Of a DNA stretch of 34,314 bases, positions 15,788 through 25,824 are shown in pieces (within the stretch, counting starts at the first letter, position 1; every line of letters starts with the position of its first letter). The notes under the pieces were generated by a model, which saw nothing but the letters and a program-made list of their open reading frames with translations, was not told the origin of the DNA and ran no database searches. Both the position numbers and the translations under genes were made by a program. Origin of the DNA: an uncultured Prevotellaceae bacterium (lineage in GTDB: Bacteria > Bacteroidota > Bacteroidia > Bacteroidales > Bacteroidaceae). The DNA lies in contig CACYJV010000036.1 in NCBI GenBank assembly GCA_902774815.1, positions 1-34,314 on the forward strand. Direction: 5' to 3'.

Positions 15788-18073
15788 ATGGCCGATCTTG
15801 ACAGTGACATGAAAGAGAATGAGCAACAGCTCGCAGAAGACAAGCTCGTCGATGACGCGTTCCAGCGCTTGCTGAACAGCTATCTGAATTCGCGCCACCG
15901 CAAGAAAGTTGACCTCATCACGAAAGCCTTCAATTTCGCTCGCCAGGCCCATAAGGGTGTCAGGCGCCTCTCGGGCGAGCCATACATCATGCACCCCATT
16001 GCCGTGGCTCTCATTGCCAGTGAGGAGATGGGACTTGGCTCAACCAGCATCTGCTCGGCCCTGCTTCACGACGTCGTCGAGGACACTGACTACACCGTTG
16101 AGGACATCGAACTGATGTTTGGTGCCAAGATAGCACAGATTGTCGATGGACTGACCAAGATATCGGGCGGCATCTTCGGCGAACAAGCATCGGCTCAGGC
16201 CGAGAACTTCAAGAAGTTGCTGCTGACGATGAGCGACGACATCCGCGTCATACTTATCAAGATTTGCGACCGACTGCACAACATGCGCACCTTGGAGTCG
16301 CAACCGGCCAATAAGCAGTACAAGATTGCAGGCGAGACACTCTACATTTATGCGCCGCTGGCCAATCGCCTGGGACTGAACAAGATTAAGTCGGAACTCG
16401 AAAACCTCAGCTTCCGCTTCGAACACCCAGAGGAATTTGACAACATTAACCGCAAACTTGAAGTCACACGCCAACAACGCGACCTGCTCTTCGAGGACTT
16501 CACGGCCCCCATCCGCGAGGAACTCGACAAGATGGGCATCCAGTACGAGCTGAAGGCGCGCGTGAAGTCGCCCTACTCCATCTGGACGAAGATGCAGAAC
16601 AAGCACGTAACGTTCGATGAGATCTACGACATCCTCGCCGTACGCATCGTCTTCACACCAGCCAAGCGCGAGGAGGAAATCAACGAGTGCTTCCAGATCT
16701 ACGTAGCCATCTCGAAAATCTACAAGTCGCACCCCGACCGTCTTCGCGACTGGCTCAACCATCCGAAAGCCAACGGCTATCAGGCGCTGCACGTCACGCT
16801 GATGTCGCACACGGGTCGTTGGATTGAAGTACAGATACGGTCTGACCGCATGGACGAGGTGGCTGAGCAAGGCTTCGCTGCCCATTGGAAATACAAGGAA
16901 GGCGAGGAAGCCCCCGAAAACGACTCTCCTGAGAACGAAGGCGAGCTCAACAACTGGCTCGGAACCATCAAGGAAATTCTCGACGACCCGCAACCCGATG
17001 CCATGGATTTCCTCGATACCATCAAACTGAACCTCTTTGCATCGGAAATCTTCGTCTTCACGCCGAAGGGCGAAATCAAGACCATGCCAGCAGGCTGTAC
17101 TGCCCTCGACTTTGCATTCCAAATACACACCTTCCTCGGTAGCCATTGCATCGGAGCGAAGGTCAATCACAAACTCGTACCGCTGAGCCACCGCCTGCAG
17201 AGTGGCGACCAAGTGGAGATTCTCACCTCGAAGTCACAGCACGTGCAACCCACATGGATCAACTTCGCCTCCACGGCTAAGGCCAAAGGCAAGATTCAAG
17301 CCATCCTGCGCCGTGCTGACCGCGAAGTACAGAAGAAAGGCGAGCAGACACTCAAGGACTGGCTCGACAAGAACTCACTGGAACTCACTTCATCGGTCAT
17401 CGATAAACTCTGCGAACTGCACGAGATACAACGCCACGAGAACTTTTTCCTGGCTCTTGGCAAGAAGACCATCATCCTCGGCGACCGCGATCTTGACATG
17501 CTTCTTGGCAAGAGTGGCAAGAAGGGATGGAAGAAATTCGTGCCCTTCATGAAGAGTGGGAAGAAAGAAGAGAAGGCAATCCCCCTGAAACGCGGACTCC
17601 TCGAGGTAGGCAAGGACTTTAACAAGAAAATACCATGCTACCTTACCGAGGAAACCATCCAGATGTACGTCTTCCGCGACTGCTGTCACCCCATTCCTGG
17701 CGACGACATTCTGGGCTTTATCGACAACAAGAACCATGTGGAGATTCACAAGCGAGCCTGTCCCGTGGCAGCACGCCTGAAATCGAGCTATGGTAATCGC
17801 ATCCTCGACGCCAAGTGGGAGATGAACCAGCAGATGCTTTTTGATGCCACCATACAGATACGCGGTATCGACCGAAAGGGTATGATCCACGACCTCGGCG
17901 ACCTCATCAGCGGAAAGCTTGACATCAACATTCGCCGCCTGACCATCGCCAGCGACGAAGGCATCTTCGACGGTACAATAGAAGTCCGTGTCCACCACCG
18001 CTCTGTCGTAGCCGCCATCATGGATGAGCTCAAGAAGATCAGCGGCATACAGGAAGTGCTGCAAATCATGTAA
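15788..18073 (+). CDS. relA/spoT: Bifunctional (p)ppGpp synthetase/hydrolase
   Basis: 761 residues, full length for a Rel/SpoT protein. It makes and degrades the alarmone (p)ppGpp in the stringent response. The HD hydrolase domain has YIMHPIAVALI and the HD pair at 94-95 in LLHDVVEDT, then DRLHNMRTL. The synthetase domain has RVKSPYSIWTKM, DILAVRIVF, NGYQALHVTL and EVQIRSDRMDEVAEQGFAAHW. A TGS domain follows (IFVFTPKGEIKTMPAGCTAL), then a zinc-finger region with FRDCCHPIPGDDILGF, and a C-terminal ACT domain. Both active sites look intact. It is the last gene of the parA unit; a GC-rich repeat follows the stop. Confidence 0.95.
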   Translation: MADLDSDMKENEQQLAEDKLVDDAFQRLLNSYLNSRHRKKVDLITKAFNFARQAHKGVRRLSGEPYIMHPIAVALIASEEMGLGSTSICSALLHDVVEDTDYTVEDIELMFGAKIAQIVDGLTKISGGIFGEQASAQAENFKKLLLTMSDDIRVILIKICDRLHNMRTLESQPANKQYKIAGETLYIYAPLANRLGLNKIKSELENLSFRFEHPEEFDNINRKLEVTRQQRDLLFEDFTAPIREELDKMGIQYELKARVKSPYSIWTKMQNKHVTFDEIYDILAVRIVFTPAKREEEINECFQIYVAISKIYKSHPDRLRDWLNHPKANGYQALHVTLMSHTGRWIEVQIRSDRMDEVAEQGFAAHWKYKEGEEAPENDSPENEGELNNWLGTIKEILDDPQPDAMDFLDTIKLNLFASEIFVFTPKGEIKTMPAGCTALDFAFQIHTFLGSHCIGAKVNHKLVPLSHRLQSGDQVEILTSKSQHVQPTWINFASTAKAKGKIQAILRRADREVQKKGEQTLKDWLDKNSLELTSSVIDKLCELHEIQRHENFFLALGKKTIILGDRDLDMLLGKSGKKGWKKFVPFMKSGKKEEKAIPLKRGLLEVGKDFNKKIPCYLTEETIQMYVFRDCCHPIPGDDILGFIDNKNHVEIHKRACPVAARLKSSYGNRILDAKWEMNQQMLFDATIQIRGIDRKGMIHDLGDLISGKLDINIRRLTIASDEGIFDGTIEVRVHHRSVVAAIMDELKKISGIQEVLQIM

Positions 18074-18074
18074 A

Positions 18075-18108
18075 GCCCCATCCCAGCCCTCCCCAAAAGG
18101 AGAGGGAG
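18075..18108. repeat. GC-rich palindromic dispersed element, copy 5
   Basis: GCCCCATCCCAGCCCTCCCC then AAAAGGAGAGGGAGG, just after the relA/spoT stop. It reads as PSQPSPKGEGG in one frame, a peptide recognisable as repeat-encoded in many predicted proteins. It may help terminate transcription. Confidence 0.65.
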
Positions 18109-18209
18109 GTACAAACTGCAAAGGCAATGTCGGCACTCTTGCACCCCTTTACACCTACACTACTAAATGCAACTCTCCTATTCATTCCACCCCTAACCAA
18201 CAACCAACA

Positions 18210-19208
<999 letters not shown>

Positions 19209-19256
19209 CACCTTTTTGTGGCTACATGCCGTACGCCACCATCAGCTAATCATTCC

Positions 19257-19477
19257 AAAACATAGCTCTATACCCTGCACATCATTGCTTTGTTCGTTAA
19301 GAAGCAATGCTTTGTAGGGGTATAAAACAATGCTTTGCCGCCTTAAAAGCGATGCTTTTTAAGCGACAAAGCAATGAGACGTGACCTATAAAGCTGTACT
19401 TTAGAGGTGCAAAAGCAATGCTCAATAAGCTATGAAGCATTGCAATGGAAACAGCAAAACAATACTATTTCTCGATG
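19257..19477. repeat. 22-nt-period array of dyad cores
   Basis: Ten 10-nt cores related to AAAGCAATGC start at 19257, 19279, 19301, 19324, 19346, 19368, 19390, 19412, 19434 and 19456. The step is 22 nt each time except one of 23. In the better copies the core continues into TTT, making a 13-nt dyad (AAAGCA-A-TGCTTT). The remaining 9-12 nt of each unit are not conserved. The array fills the spacer between the pectinesterase and BspA-like stops, and its last unit covers the BspA stop codon. Confidence 0.75.
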
Positions 19478-20706
19478 ATGTCGAGGAACTTGCACCACTG
19501 CTTGTTGATCTGGAAATTGCCAAGGGCTCCCTTCGGCACGTTGACCACGGCCTCACGATAGGTGGGCTTGGTGAACGAGTTGCCCGAAATCTTTGGTGGC
19601 GCGGCACCCATGAGCTTCAGTCGCTTCAGGTTCGTACACTTGTCAAAAGCCTTGCTGCCAATTTCCTTGATAGCTGTGGGCAGAGTCACGGAGGCCAGAT
19701 TGGTGCAACTCTCGAAAGCACCGGCACCGATGCTCTTCACCGAGTTGGGCACGATGATCTCAGCGAGGTTCGAACAGCCCTTGAACAGGTCGCTGGCCAC
19801 GGAGGTAAGTCCGTTGGGCAGGTTGGCATAGCGCAGGTTCGAGCAGTCGCGGAAAGCACCTGAGGCAATCTTTACGATGGAGTTCGGCAGGAACAAACTG
19901 TCGAGCGACGAACAGCTACGGAAGGCATCGCTGCTGATTTCGCTGACTGAGTTGGGCAGATGGACATCTGTGAGCGAGCTGCAGCCTTCGAGTACGCTGT
20001 TCTCAATCTTGGAAACGCTGCTTGGGAAGCTGAAGACGCTCAAGCTGGTGCAGCCCTTGAAAGCCTCATCGTCGATGTTTCGAACGCCCGTTGGAATGAT
20101 GATGCTCTGCAGGCTGGTGCAGTTCAGGAAGGATTCCGAGCCGATGGCACCCATGCTCTGCGGCAGGGTGACTAGCTGCAGGTTGCTGCAACCCTCGAAA
20201 GTGTTGCGAGGCAGGGCCGTAATGCTGTTGGGAATGACGACTGAGACCAGCGAGCTGCAACCCTTGAAGACAGCAGTTCCCATCTTACGGATGCTGTTCG
20301 GCAGGTTGATCTCAGTAAGACTGGTGCAGTCGGTGAACGTCATTGTCGGTAGCTCGTCGATGGACTTGGGCAGTTCCACTTTGCGCAGACTGGTGCAACC
20401 GGCAAAGACGGCAGCGCCAAGCTTACCGATGGACTTCGGAACGACGACAGAGGTCAGCGCGGTACACTTCTGGAAGGCTGCCGGACCAATCTCCTCCACA
20501 TAGTAAGCCACAGTGTCGTGAGTTACCTTCTCAGGGATGACGATGTCGCCTTGGTAGGGTTGCGGGTTCTTAATGACGATGGCTGTCTGCTTCTTGGCAT
20601 TCAGCTGATAGTTAATGCCGTCGATGATGATCTTCACATCGGCAGCAAAGGTGCTGACGCCGAAGAACGTCAGCAAGGCAAGGATGGCTGATAGTTTATT
20701 ATTCAT
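19465..20706 (-). CDS. BspA-like leucine-rich repeat surface protein
   Basis: 413 residues. The signal peptide MNNKLSAILALLTFFGVSTFA is followed by a short N-terminal domain. About 12 LRR_5-type repeats of roughly 23 residues follow, with the pattern GxxAFxxCTSLxxVxLPxSI (for example CTALTSVVVPKSIGKLG and GCSSLVSVVIPNSI). The family includes Tannerella BspA and Treponema LrrA, which bind host matrix or other cells. The C-terminus (NVPKGALGNFQINKQWCKFLDIIEK) lacks the YDLxGRK sorting tail. The gene lies 120 nt downstream of alaS on the same strand, so it may be co-transcribed. Repeats flank it on both sides. Confidence 0.92.
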   Translation of the reverse strand: MNNKLSAILALLTFFGVSTFAADVKIIIDGINYQLNAKKQTAIVIKNPQPYQGDIVIPEKVTHDTVAYYVEEIGPAAFQKCTALTSVVVPKSIGKLGAAVFAGCTSLRKVELPKSIDELPTMTFTDCTSLTEINLPNSIRKMGTAVFKGCSSLVSVVIPNSITALPRNTFEGCSNLQLVTLPQSMGAIGSESFLNCTSLQSIIIPTGVRNIDDEAFKGCTSLSVFSFPSSVSKIENSVLEGCSSLTDVHLPNSVSEISSDAFRSCSSLDSLFLPNSIVKIASGAFRDCSNLRYANLPNGLTSVASDLFKGCSNLAEIIVPNSVKSIGAGAFESCTNLASVTLPTAIKEIGSKAFDKCTNLKRLKLMGAAPPKISGNSFTKPTYREAVVNVPKGALGNFQINKQWCKFLDIIEK

Positions 20707-20710
20707 AGGC

Positions 20711-20775
20711 TCGCTATTAGTGAAGAGTGAATAATTAAGAGTGAATAGCGAAGAGTGAAAAGCTTATAGTTTATG
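20711..20775 (-). repeat. Degenerate repeat upstream of the BspA-like gene
   Basis: Imperfect copies of GAAGAGTGAATA (plus-strand view) fill the spacer between the alaS stop and the BspA-like start. They end a few bases before the start codon. Confidence 0.6.
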
Positions 20776-20826
20776 ATTTCCTTGGGCTGCTTGAACCGCG
20801 CGAAGCGCATCGAACAGCTGAAGGCC

Positions 20827-23487
20827 TTACAGCCCGGCCAGTTCGATGACTTTCTCCACAGCAGCTGTGAGGCCGTCGAGGTTCTTTCCACCTGCCGAGG
20901 CGAAGTGGGGCTGACCGCCACCGCCTCCCTGCATCAGTCGTGCAGCCTCGCGCACCATCTGACCAGCATTGAGTTGTTGATCGCTCACCAGGTCGTCGCT
21001 GAGCATCACGGTGAGGAGTGGCTTCTGATTGGCTGTGGATCCAATGACGCAGAGCAACTGTTCGGGCAGTGCCTCGCGAATCTTGAACGCCAGGTCTTTG
21101 GCAGAAGCGGGTTCGAGAGGCAGGATGGCCTTCACCACATGAACGCCATTACGTAGTTCGGCATGGTCGACAAGCCTTTGCTTCGTGCGCTCGATGGCCT
21201 GTGCCTGGAATCGCTCGATGGCCTTCTTCATGGAGTCGTGCTCCTCGATGTACTTCTCGACGACCGACTTCAGGTCCTTGGCGTTGTTGAACATTGACTT
21301 CAAGGCACGTATGGTGTCCTCCATCAGGTAGACAGCCTCCTCGCAGTTCTTGCCCGTCATGGCTTCGATGCGGCGAACGCCGGCAGCGACACTAGCTTCA
21401 GAGACAATCTTGAACAAGCCGATGTGACCTGTGCTATGGGCATGGATACCGCCACAGAACTCGCACGACGGACCGAAACGCACTACGCGCACCTTGTCGC
21501 CGTACTTCTCGCCGAAGAGGGCAATGGCACCCATCTCGCGAGCCTCATCGAGCGGCATCTCGCGATGCTCATCGAGCGGAATGTCCTGACGAATCATGTC
21601 GTTGACAAGGCGTTCCACCTGACGCAGTTCTTCGTCAGTGACCTTCTGGAAGTGGCTGAAGTCAAAGCGCAGGGTATCGGCAGAAACATAGGAACCCTTC
21701 TGTTCGACATGGTCGCCAAGTACCTGCTTCAGTGCATAGTCGAGCAGGTGGGTTGCGGTATGATTGGCAGCGCTGGCTTCTCGCTTATCGGTGTCGACGC
21801 ATGCCATAAACTCGGCCGAGGGATCCTTCGGCAATTCGCGCACGATGTGCACCGACTGGTTGTTCTCACGCTTGGTATCGATGATCTCAACGGTTTCGTC
21901 CTCGTTGACAAGCACGCCCTGATCGCCTACCTGTCCACCCATCTCGCCATAGAACGGTGTATAGTCGAGCACGAGTTCGTAGTAGGTGTTCTTCTTTTGG
22001 GTGACTTTGCGATAGCGCAGGATGTGGCAGGTGTATTCGGTGAAGTCGTAGCCGACGAACTGCTGTTCGCCCACGGCCAGTTCCACCCAGTCGCTGTTCT
22101 CCACCTGAGCGGCATTGCGAGCGCGATCCTTCTGTTTCTGCATCTCGGTCTGGAACTCATCGACGTTGACCGTGAGGCCATTTTCGCGACAAATCAACTC
22201 AGTCAGGTCGAGCGGGAAACCATAGGTATCGAACAAGCGGAAGGCTGCAACGCCATCGAGAACGGTCTGCTGGTGGGCACGAAGTTCGTCCATGGCACCA
22301 TTCAGCAGATTGATACCGCGCTCAAGTGTGCGCAGGAAAGAGTCTTCCTCCTCCTTCATCACACGGCCGATGAGCTGCTGCTGGGCCTTCAGTTCGGGGA
22401 AGGCGTCGCCCATTTCGTCGACGAGCACGGGCAGGAGCTTATAGAGGAAGGCTTCGCGCTGACCGAGAAATGTGTAGGCATAGCGCACGGCACGACGCAG
22501 GATGCGACGAATCACGTAGCCGGCCTTTGCATTAGAGGGCAGTTGTCCGTCGGCAATGGAGAATGCCACGGCACGAAGGTGATCGGCGCAAACGCGCATG
22601 GCCACGTTGACTTGTTCCTGTGAAGCATCGCTGGGCGAAGCCTGCTCATCTTCATAAGTGGTGTATTTCAGGCCTGTGAGCTGTTCCTCCACCTTGATGA
22701 TAGGCTGGAATACGTCAGTATCGTAGTTGGAATGCTTGCCTTGCAGCATGCGAACGAGACGCTCGAAGCCCATGCCCGTGTCGATGACGTTCATCTGGAG
22801 CTTCTCCAGCGAGCCGTCGGCCTTGCGGTTGTACTGCATGAACACGAGGTTCCAAATCTCAATCACTTGCGGATCGTCCTGATTGACGAGCTCGCGACCA
22901 GGCTTGCCGTTCTTCTTTTCCTCTTCAGGACGGCTGTCGACGTGGATTTCCGAGCAGGGACCGCAAGGACCCGTGTCACCCATTTCCCAGAAATTGTCGT
23001 GCTTGTTGCCGTTGATGATATGATCGGCGGGCACATGCTTCAGCCAATAGCCGGCTGCCTCGTCGTCGCGCTCAAGTCCCTCTGTTGGATCGCCCTCGAA
23101 TACCGTCACGTAGAGGTCTTCGGGATTCAGTTTCAGAACGTCAACGAGATACTCCCAAGCCAGATCGATGGCGCCTTCCTTGAAGTAGTCGCCAAACGAC
23201 CAGTTGCCCAACATTTCGAACATGGTGTGGTGGTAGGTGTCGTGGCCGACCTCCTCAAGGTCGTTGTGCTTACCACTGACGCGCAGGCACTTCTGTGTGT
23301 CGGCACGACGGCGCGGTTCTGGCTGGCGTGTGCCGAGTATAATGTCCTTCCACTGGTTCATGCCTGCATTGGTGAACATCAGTGTGGGATCGTCCTTGAT
23401 TACCATCGGAGCAGAGGGCACGATGGCGTGGCCATGCTGCTCAAAAAACTTCTTGTAAGACTCGCGAATCTCTTTTGCTGTCATCAT
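20827..23487 (-). CDS. alaS: Alanyl-tRNA synthetase
   Basis: 886 residues, normal length. It charges tRNA-Ala. The class II catalytic core starts at once: [32 protein letters not shown] and [18 protein letters not shown]. The editing domain has the zinc motif HTATH at about residue 574 and [16 protein letters not shown] at about 670. The C-Ala region closes the protein with [16 protein letters not shown]. An MM start is present; I keep the first Met. It is divergent from the MerR-family gene, a common Bacteroidales neighbour. Its 5' leader carries the composite repeat also found before parB. Confidence 0.97.
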   Translation of the reverse strand: MMTAKEIRESYKKFFEQHGHAIVPSAPMVIKDDPTLMFTNAGMNQWKDIILGTRQPEPRRRADTQKCLRVSGKHNDLEEVGHDTYHHTMFEMLGNWSFGDYFKEGAIDLAWEYLVDVLKLNPEDLYVTVFEGDPTEGLERDDEAAGYWLKHVPADHIINGNKHDNFWEMGDTGPCGPCSEIHVDSRPEEEKKNGKPGRELVNQDDPQVIEIWNLVFMQYNRKADGSLEKLQMNVIDTGMGFERLVRMLQGKHSNYDTDVFQPIIKVEEQLTGLKYTTYEDEQASPSDASQEQVNVAMRVCADHLRAVAFSIADGQLPSNAKAGYVIRRILRRAVRYAYTFLGQREAFLYKLLPVLVDEMGDAFPELKAQQQLIGRVMKEEEDSFLRTLERGINLLNGAMDELRAHQQTVLDGVAAFRLFDTYGFPLDLTELICRENGLTVNVDEFQTEMQKQKDRARNAAQVENSDWVELAVGEQQFVGYDFTEYTCHILRYRKVTQKKNTYYELVLDYTPFYGEMGGQVGDQGVLVNEDETVEIIDTKRENNQSVHIVRELPKDPSAEFMACVDTDKREASAANHTATHLLDYALKQVLGDHVEQKGSYVSADTLRFDFSHFQKVTDEELRQVERLVNDMIRQDIPLDEHREMPLDEAREMGAIALFGEKYGDKVRVVRFGPSCEFCGGIHAHSTGHIGLFKIVSEASVAAGVRRIEAMTGKNCEEAVYLMEDTIRALKSMFNNAKDLKSVVEKYIEEHDSMKKAIERFQAQAIERTKQRLVDHAELRNGVHVVKAILPLEPASAKDLAFKIREALPEQLLCVIGSTANQKPLLTVMLSDDLVSDQQLNAGQMVREAARLMQGGGGGQPHFASAGGKNLDGLTAAVEKVIELAGL

Positions 23488-23604
23488 TTTTATTTACGAT
23501 TTACTTATTTACGATTTACGATTTTGCACCCAGAGATGTCATGGATGAAACCCGATGACACGGATGGTTATTATTTTCGATTTACTTATTTACGATTTAC
23601 GATT
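23488..23604 (-). repeat. Composite repeat in the alaS leader
   Basis: In the alaS sense direction there are CGTAAAT units, then CATCCGTGTCATCGGG and CATCCATGACATCTCTGG, then TGCAAAATCGTAAATC and more CGTAAAT units, ending next to the start codon. The inner 37 nt match the parA-parB spacer at about 33 positions by eye, in the same orientation relative to the downstream gene. Confidence 0.75.
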
Positions 23605-23630
23605 GATGGGTCGTATCCACAATTTGACTG

Positions 23631-23638
23631 CAAAGTTA
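23631..23638 (-). promoter_or_regulatory. -7 box of the alaS promoter
   Basis: TAACTTTG on the minus strand, with a weak -33 region. It implies a leader of about 137 nt made largely of repeats. Confidence 0.5.
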
Positions 23639-23692
23639 CAATTTTTTATGAGAAAAGCGGTGGATTTCTCATTTTTTATTACTAACTTTGCC

Positions 23693-23700
23693 CCAAATAA
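23693..23700 (+). promoter_or_regulatory. -7 box of the MerR-family gene
   Basis: TAACTTTG lies 116 nt before the ATG at 23816. The -33 box is poor. It is back-to-back with the alaS -7 box, 54 nt away. Confidence 0.5.
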
Positions 23701-23738
23701 GCTCAAATCGCGATAAAAAAGGCGCTGAGCCGTAAACA

Positions 23739-23813
23739 GTAAATCGTAAATCCATAAATCGTAAATCCGTAAATCGTAAATCCGTAAATCGTAAATCCGT
23801 AAATCGTAAATAG
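23739..23813 (+). repeat. 15-nt tandem repeat (5 units) in merR-type leader
   Basis: Five near-identical GTAAATCGTAAATCC units end 2 nt before the start codon. Each unit is a doubled CGTAAAT, the same motif seen in the alaS and parB leaders, in the sense direction of the gene. Confidence 0.85.
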
Positions 23814-23815
23814 AT

Positions 23816-24169
23816 ATGGCACTGAATACAAACAAGAATCTGAAACTGTACTACAGTATCAAGGAAGTTGCCGCGATGCTGGGAGTCAACGAGAGTTTGC
23901 TTCGCTATTGGGAGAAGGAATTTCCTCACCTGAAGCCGAAGACAGTTAGTTCGACCAATGTGCGGCAATATCAGGAGAAAGACATCGAGCAGATCAAGCA
24001 GATCTATAACCTGGTGAAGGTGCGCGGCTTCAAGTTGGCTGCCGCCCGTAAATACCTGAACGAAAACCGCAGTGGTGCCGACCGTTCGAACGAGGTGCTG
24101 GAAACGCTGCTCTCGCTTCGCGAACAGCTGAAGGACCTGAAGCGCCAAATGGATACCACCATCGTTTGA
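23816..24169 (+). CDS. MerR-family transcriptional regulator
   Basis: 117 residues. The N-terminal winged helix-turn-helix reads LYYSIKEVAAMLGVNESLLRYWEKEFPHLKP, followed by the wing STNVRQYQEKDIEQIKQIYNLV, typical of MerR proteins. A short coiled-coil tail (LETLLSLREQLKDLKRQM) would allow dimerisation. There is no effector-binding domain and no Cys cluster, so it is not a metal sensor. It is divergent from alaS and carries a repeat-rich leader. Its target is unknown; the convergent inverted repeat downstream may end its transcript. Confidence 0.9.
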   Translation: MALNTNKNLKLYYSIKEVAAMLGVNESLLRYWEKEFPHLKPKTVSSTNVRQYQEKDIEQIKQIYNLVKVRGFKLAAARKYLNENRSGADRSNEVLETLLSLREQLKDLKRQMDTTIV

Positions 24170-24216
24170 TGGCGGAATATCGCATTAGGTAATTCTGAAA
24201 ATACTTTCCCTTACAT

Positions 24217-24288
24217 GTAGGGATGCGGCGTGCCGCGTTACTTGGCTAGCTTTTTCTGCTCAAGTAACGCGGCACGTTGCGTCCCTAA
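24217..24288. repeat. Long imperfect inverted repeat with TAGGGAYGC ends
   Basis: The arms at 24217-24244 and 24261-24288 pair over about 28 bp with few mismatches (TAGGGATGC...GCGTTACTTG against CAAGTAACGC...GCGTCCCTA), around a 16-nt loop holding TTTTT. It sits between the convergent merR-type gene and helicase. The ends match the palindrome at 28433-28474, so this looks like a dispersed REP/MITE-like family; it may also act as a terminator. Confidence 0.7.
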
Positions 24289-24381
24289 TCACTTACAAAC
24301 TTACTATGGGAATGACATTAGGAGTTGCCCTGTGGCGACGGTAGGATTTCAAAAGAAGTCGCACGAAGCAATCATCTTTCT

Positions 24382-25824
24382 TCACTCTTCTTCTTGGTTC
24401 TTCGGCCAATTGACCAGGAACACTTTCTCCGTAGCACGGGTGAAGGCTGTATAAAGCCATCGGACGTAGTCGGGTGTCAGCATATCGTCGGTCATATAGC
24501 CTTGGTCAATATAGACATGCGCCCACTGCCCGCCCTGCGCTTTGTGGCAAGTCACGGCATAGGCGAACTTCACCTGCAGGGCATTGTAGTACGGGTCCTC
24601 TTTCATCTTTTTCATGCGCTCCGCTTTCTGCGGAATGTCGCTATAGTCCTCCAACACGGCCTGAAACAGTTGGTCGCTCTGCTCATGAGTCAGGGCAGGT
24701 GCCTCAGTGGTCAGCGTATCGAGCAGAACCGTCGACGTCATCTCATAGTCATCGTAGTCGGGAAACTGCAGCCATACGTCGGCGAAGCGGAAACCATAGA
24801 GATCGCGGACATTGCGCACCCGCTGAACACGTGCCCTGTCGCCATTGGCAATGAAGTCTATGGCGCCAGAGGCGCTGTCCTGTGTGGGGGGAGTCAAATA
24901 CTTGTTCTTCACCACCATGAGCAGATCGCCCGTAGTCAGTTCATCCTCACGATCGAGAATTGTATTGCGAATGCCAAGGTTATAGACATTTGCCCGTTTG
25001 TTCGAGCGCGTCACTACCATCGTATCATCAACGCCCACACGGCTGTAGCTGGAGGAAAGGCTCTCAATGAGTTCGCCGCCGGGAACCCTCAACACGTCGG
25101 CAAAGCCACGGAAACGGATACGGGGCAATGCTAACTCGAAGCCCTCGGCAGCCTCGGTCTGCATACGACGGATGCGGGTGGCATTCCAAAGGATTCCGCT
25201 CTCCTCGGCCTGACGCACTACTTCGGAGAGCGTCGATTCATAGACATGCATGCCGAAGCCACGCATCACACTGCTTTGCAGGGCGGGAGCCTCTTCTTCG
25301 CCGACGGGTGGCAACTGAGCCGGATCACCAATGAGCAGCAGCCGGCAGCCTTGCCCTTCGTAGACGTAGCGCAACAAATCGTCGAGCAAACTACTGCCCG
25401 ACACCCCACTATCGACAAACGAAGCCGAGGCAACGGCACTAATCATGGACGATTCGTCGACCATGAACAATGTGTCGCGTGCTGAATTGAAACCCATTCC
25501 GAAGGCACCGTCAAGGCTTTTCTGCCGATAGATGCGGCGATGAATGGTCGATGCCGGCCGACCGCTGTTGAGTGCAAACACCTTTGCCGCGCGTCCGGTG
25601 GGAGCCAGCAACACCGTCTTCTGTCCCAGTCGGTGGAGTGTTCGCACCATGGCACTGGCCACGGTGGTCTTGCCCGTACCAGCCGAACCTCGGAGAATCA
25701 TGAGCGACTGATCGTTGCGGTCGGCCAGGAAACTGGCAAACACCTCAATGGCTGCATGTTGCTCAGCTGTGGGCGGGAATCCCAGTTCGCGTTCTATCTG
25801 GAAAATGAATTCGGTGATGGTCAT
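24382..25824 (-). CDS. RecD/Dda-like ATP-dependent DNA helicase
   Basis: 480 residues. A superfamily 1 helicase: Walker A GSAGTGKT at 46-53, motif Ia LLAPTGRAAK, Walker B MVDESSMIS (Asp123-Glu124), motif III LLIGDPAQLPPVG, VTRSNKRANVYN, and the C-terminal UvrD_C_2-type motif AVTCHKAQGGQW followed by YTAFTRATEKVFLVNW. Such proteins act in recombination and repair. In many Bacteroidales they lie near DUF3822 and rsmD, which are here about 7 kb away and on the other strand. Its first codon overlaps the stop of the GH2 gene by 4 nt (ATGA), so it is translated from the same transcript. Confidence 0.9.
   Translation of the reverse strand: MTITEFIFQIERELGFPPTAEQHAAIEVFASFLADRNDQSLMILRGSAGTGKTTVASAMVRTLHRLGQKTVLLAPTGRAAKVFALNSGRPASTIHRRIYRQKSLDGAFGMGFNSARDTLFMVDESSMISAVASASFVDSGVSGSSLLDDLLRYVYEGQGCRLLLIGDPAQLPPVGEEEAPALQSSVMRGFGMHVYESTLSEVVRQAEESGILWNATRIRRMQTEAAEGFELALPRIRFRGFADVLRVPGGELIESLSSSYSRVGVDDTMVVTRSNKRANVYNLGIRNTILDREDELTTGDLLMVVKNKYLTPPTQDSASGAIDFIANGDRARVQRVRNVRDLYGFRFADVWLQFPDYDDYEMTSTVLLDTLTTEAPALTHEQSDQLFQAVLEDYSDIPQKAERMKKMKEDPYYNALQVKFAYAVTCHKAQGGQWAHVYIDQGYMTDDMLTPDYVRWLYTAFTRATEKVFLVNWPKNQEEE

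Noticed and set aside
18024-18209. Upstream extension of the pectinesterase frame
   Set aside because: It would overlap the relA/spoT end and translate the GC-rich repeat (PSQPSPKGEGG); the signal peptide starts at 18210.
19257-19477. CRISPR array reading of the 22-nt repeats
   Set aside because: Units are too short, the conserved part is only about 10 degenerate nt, filler is 9-12 nt, and no cas genes are in the window.
21424-22623. Open frame antisense to alaS (399 codons)
   Set aside because: The minus strand is a complete alanyl-tRNA synthetase.
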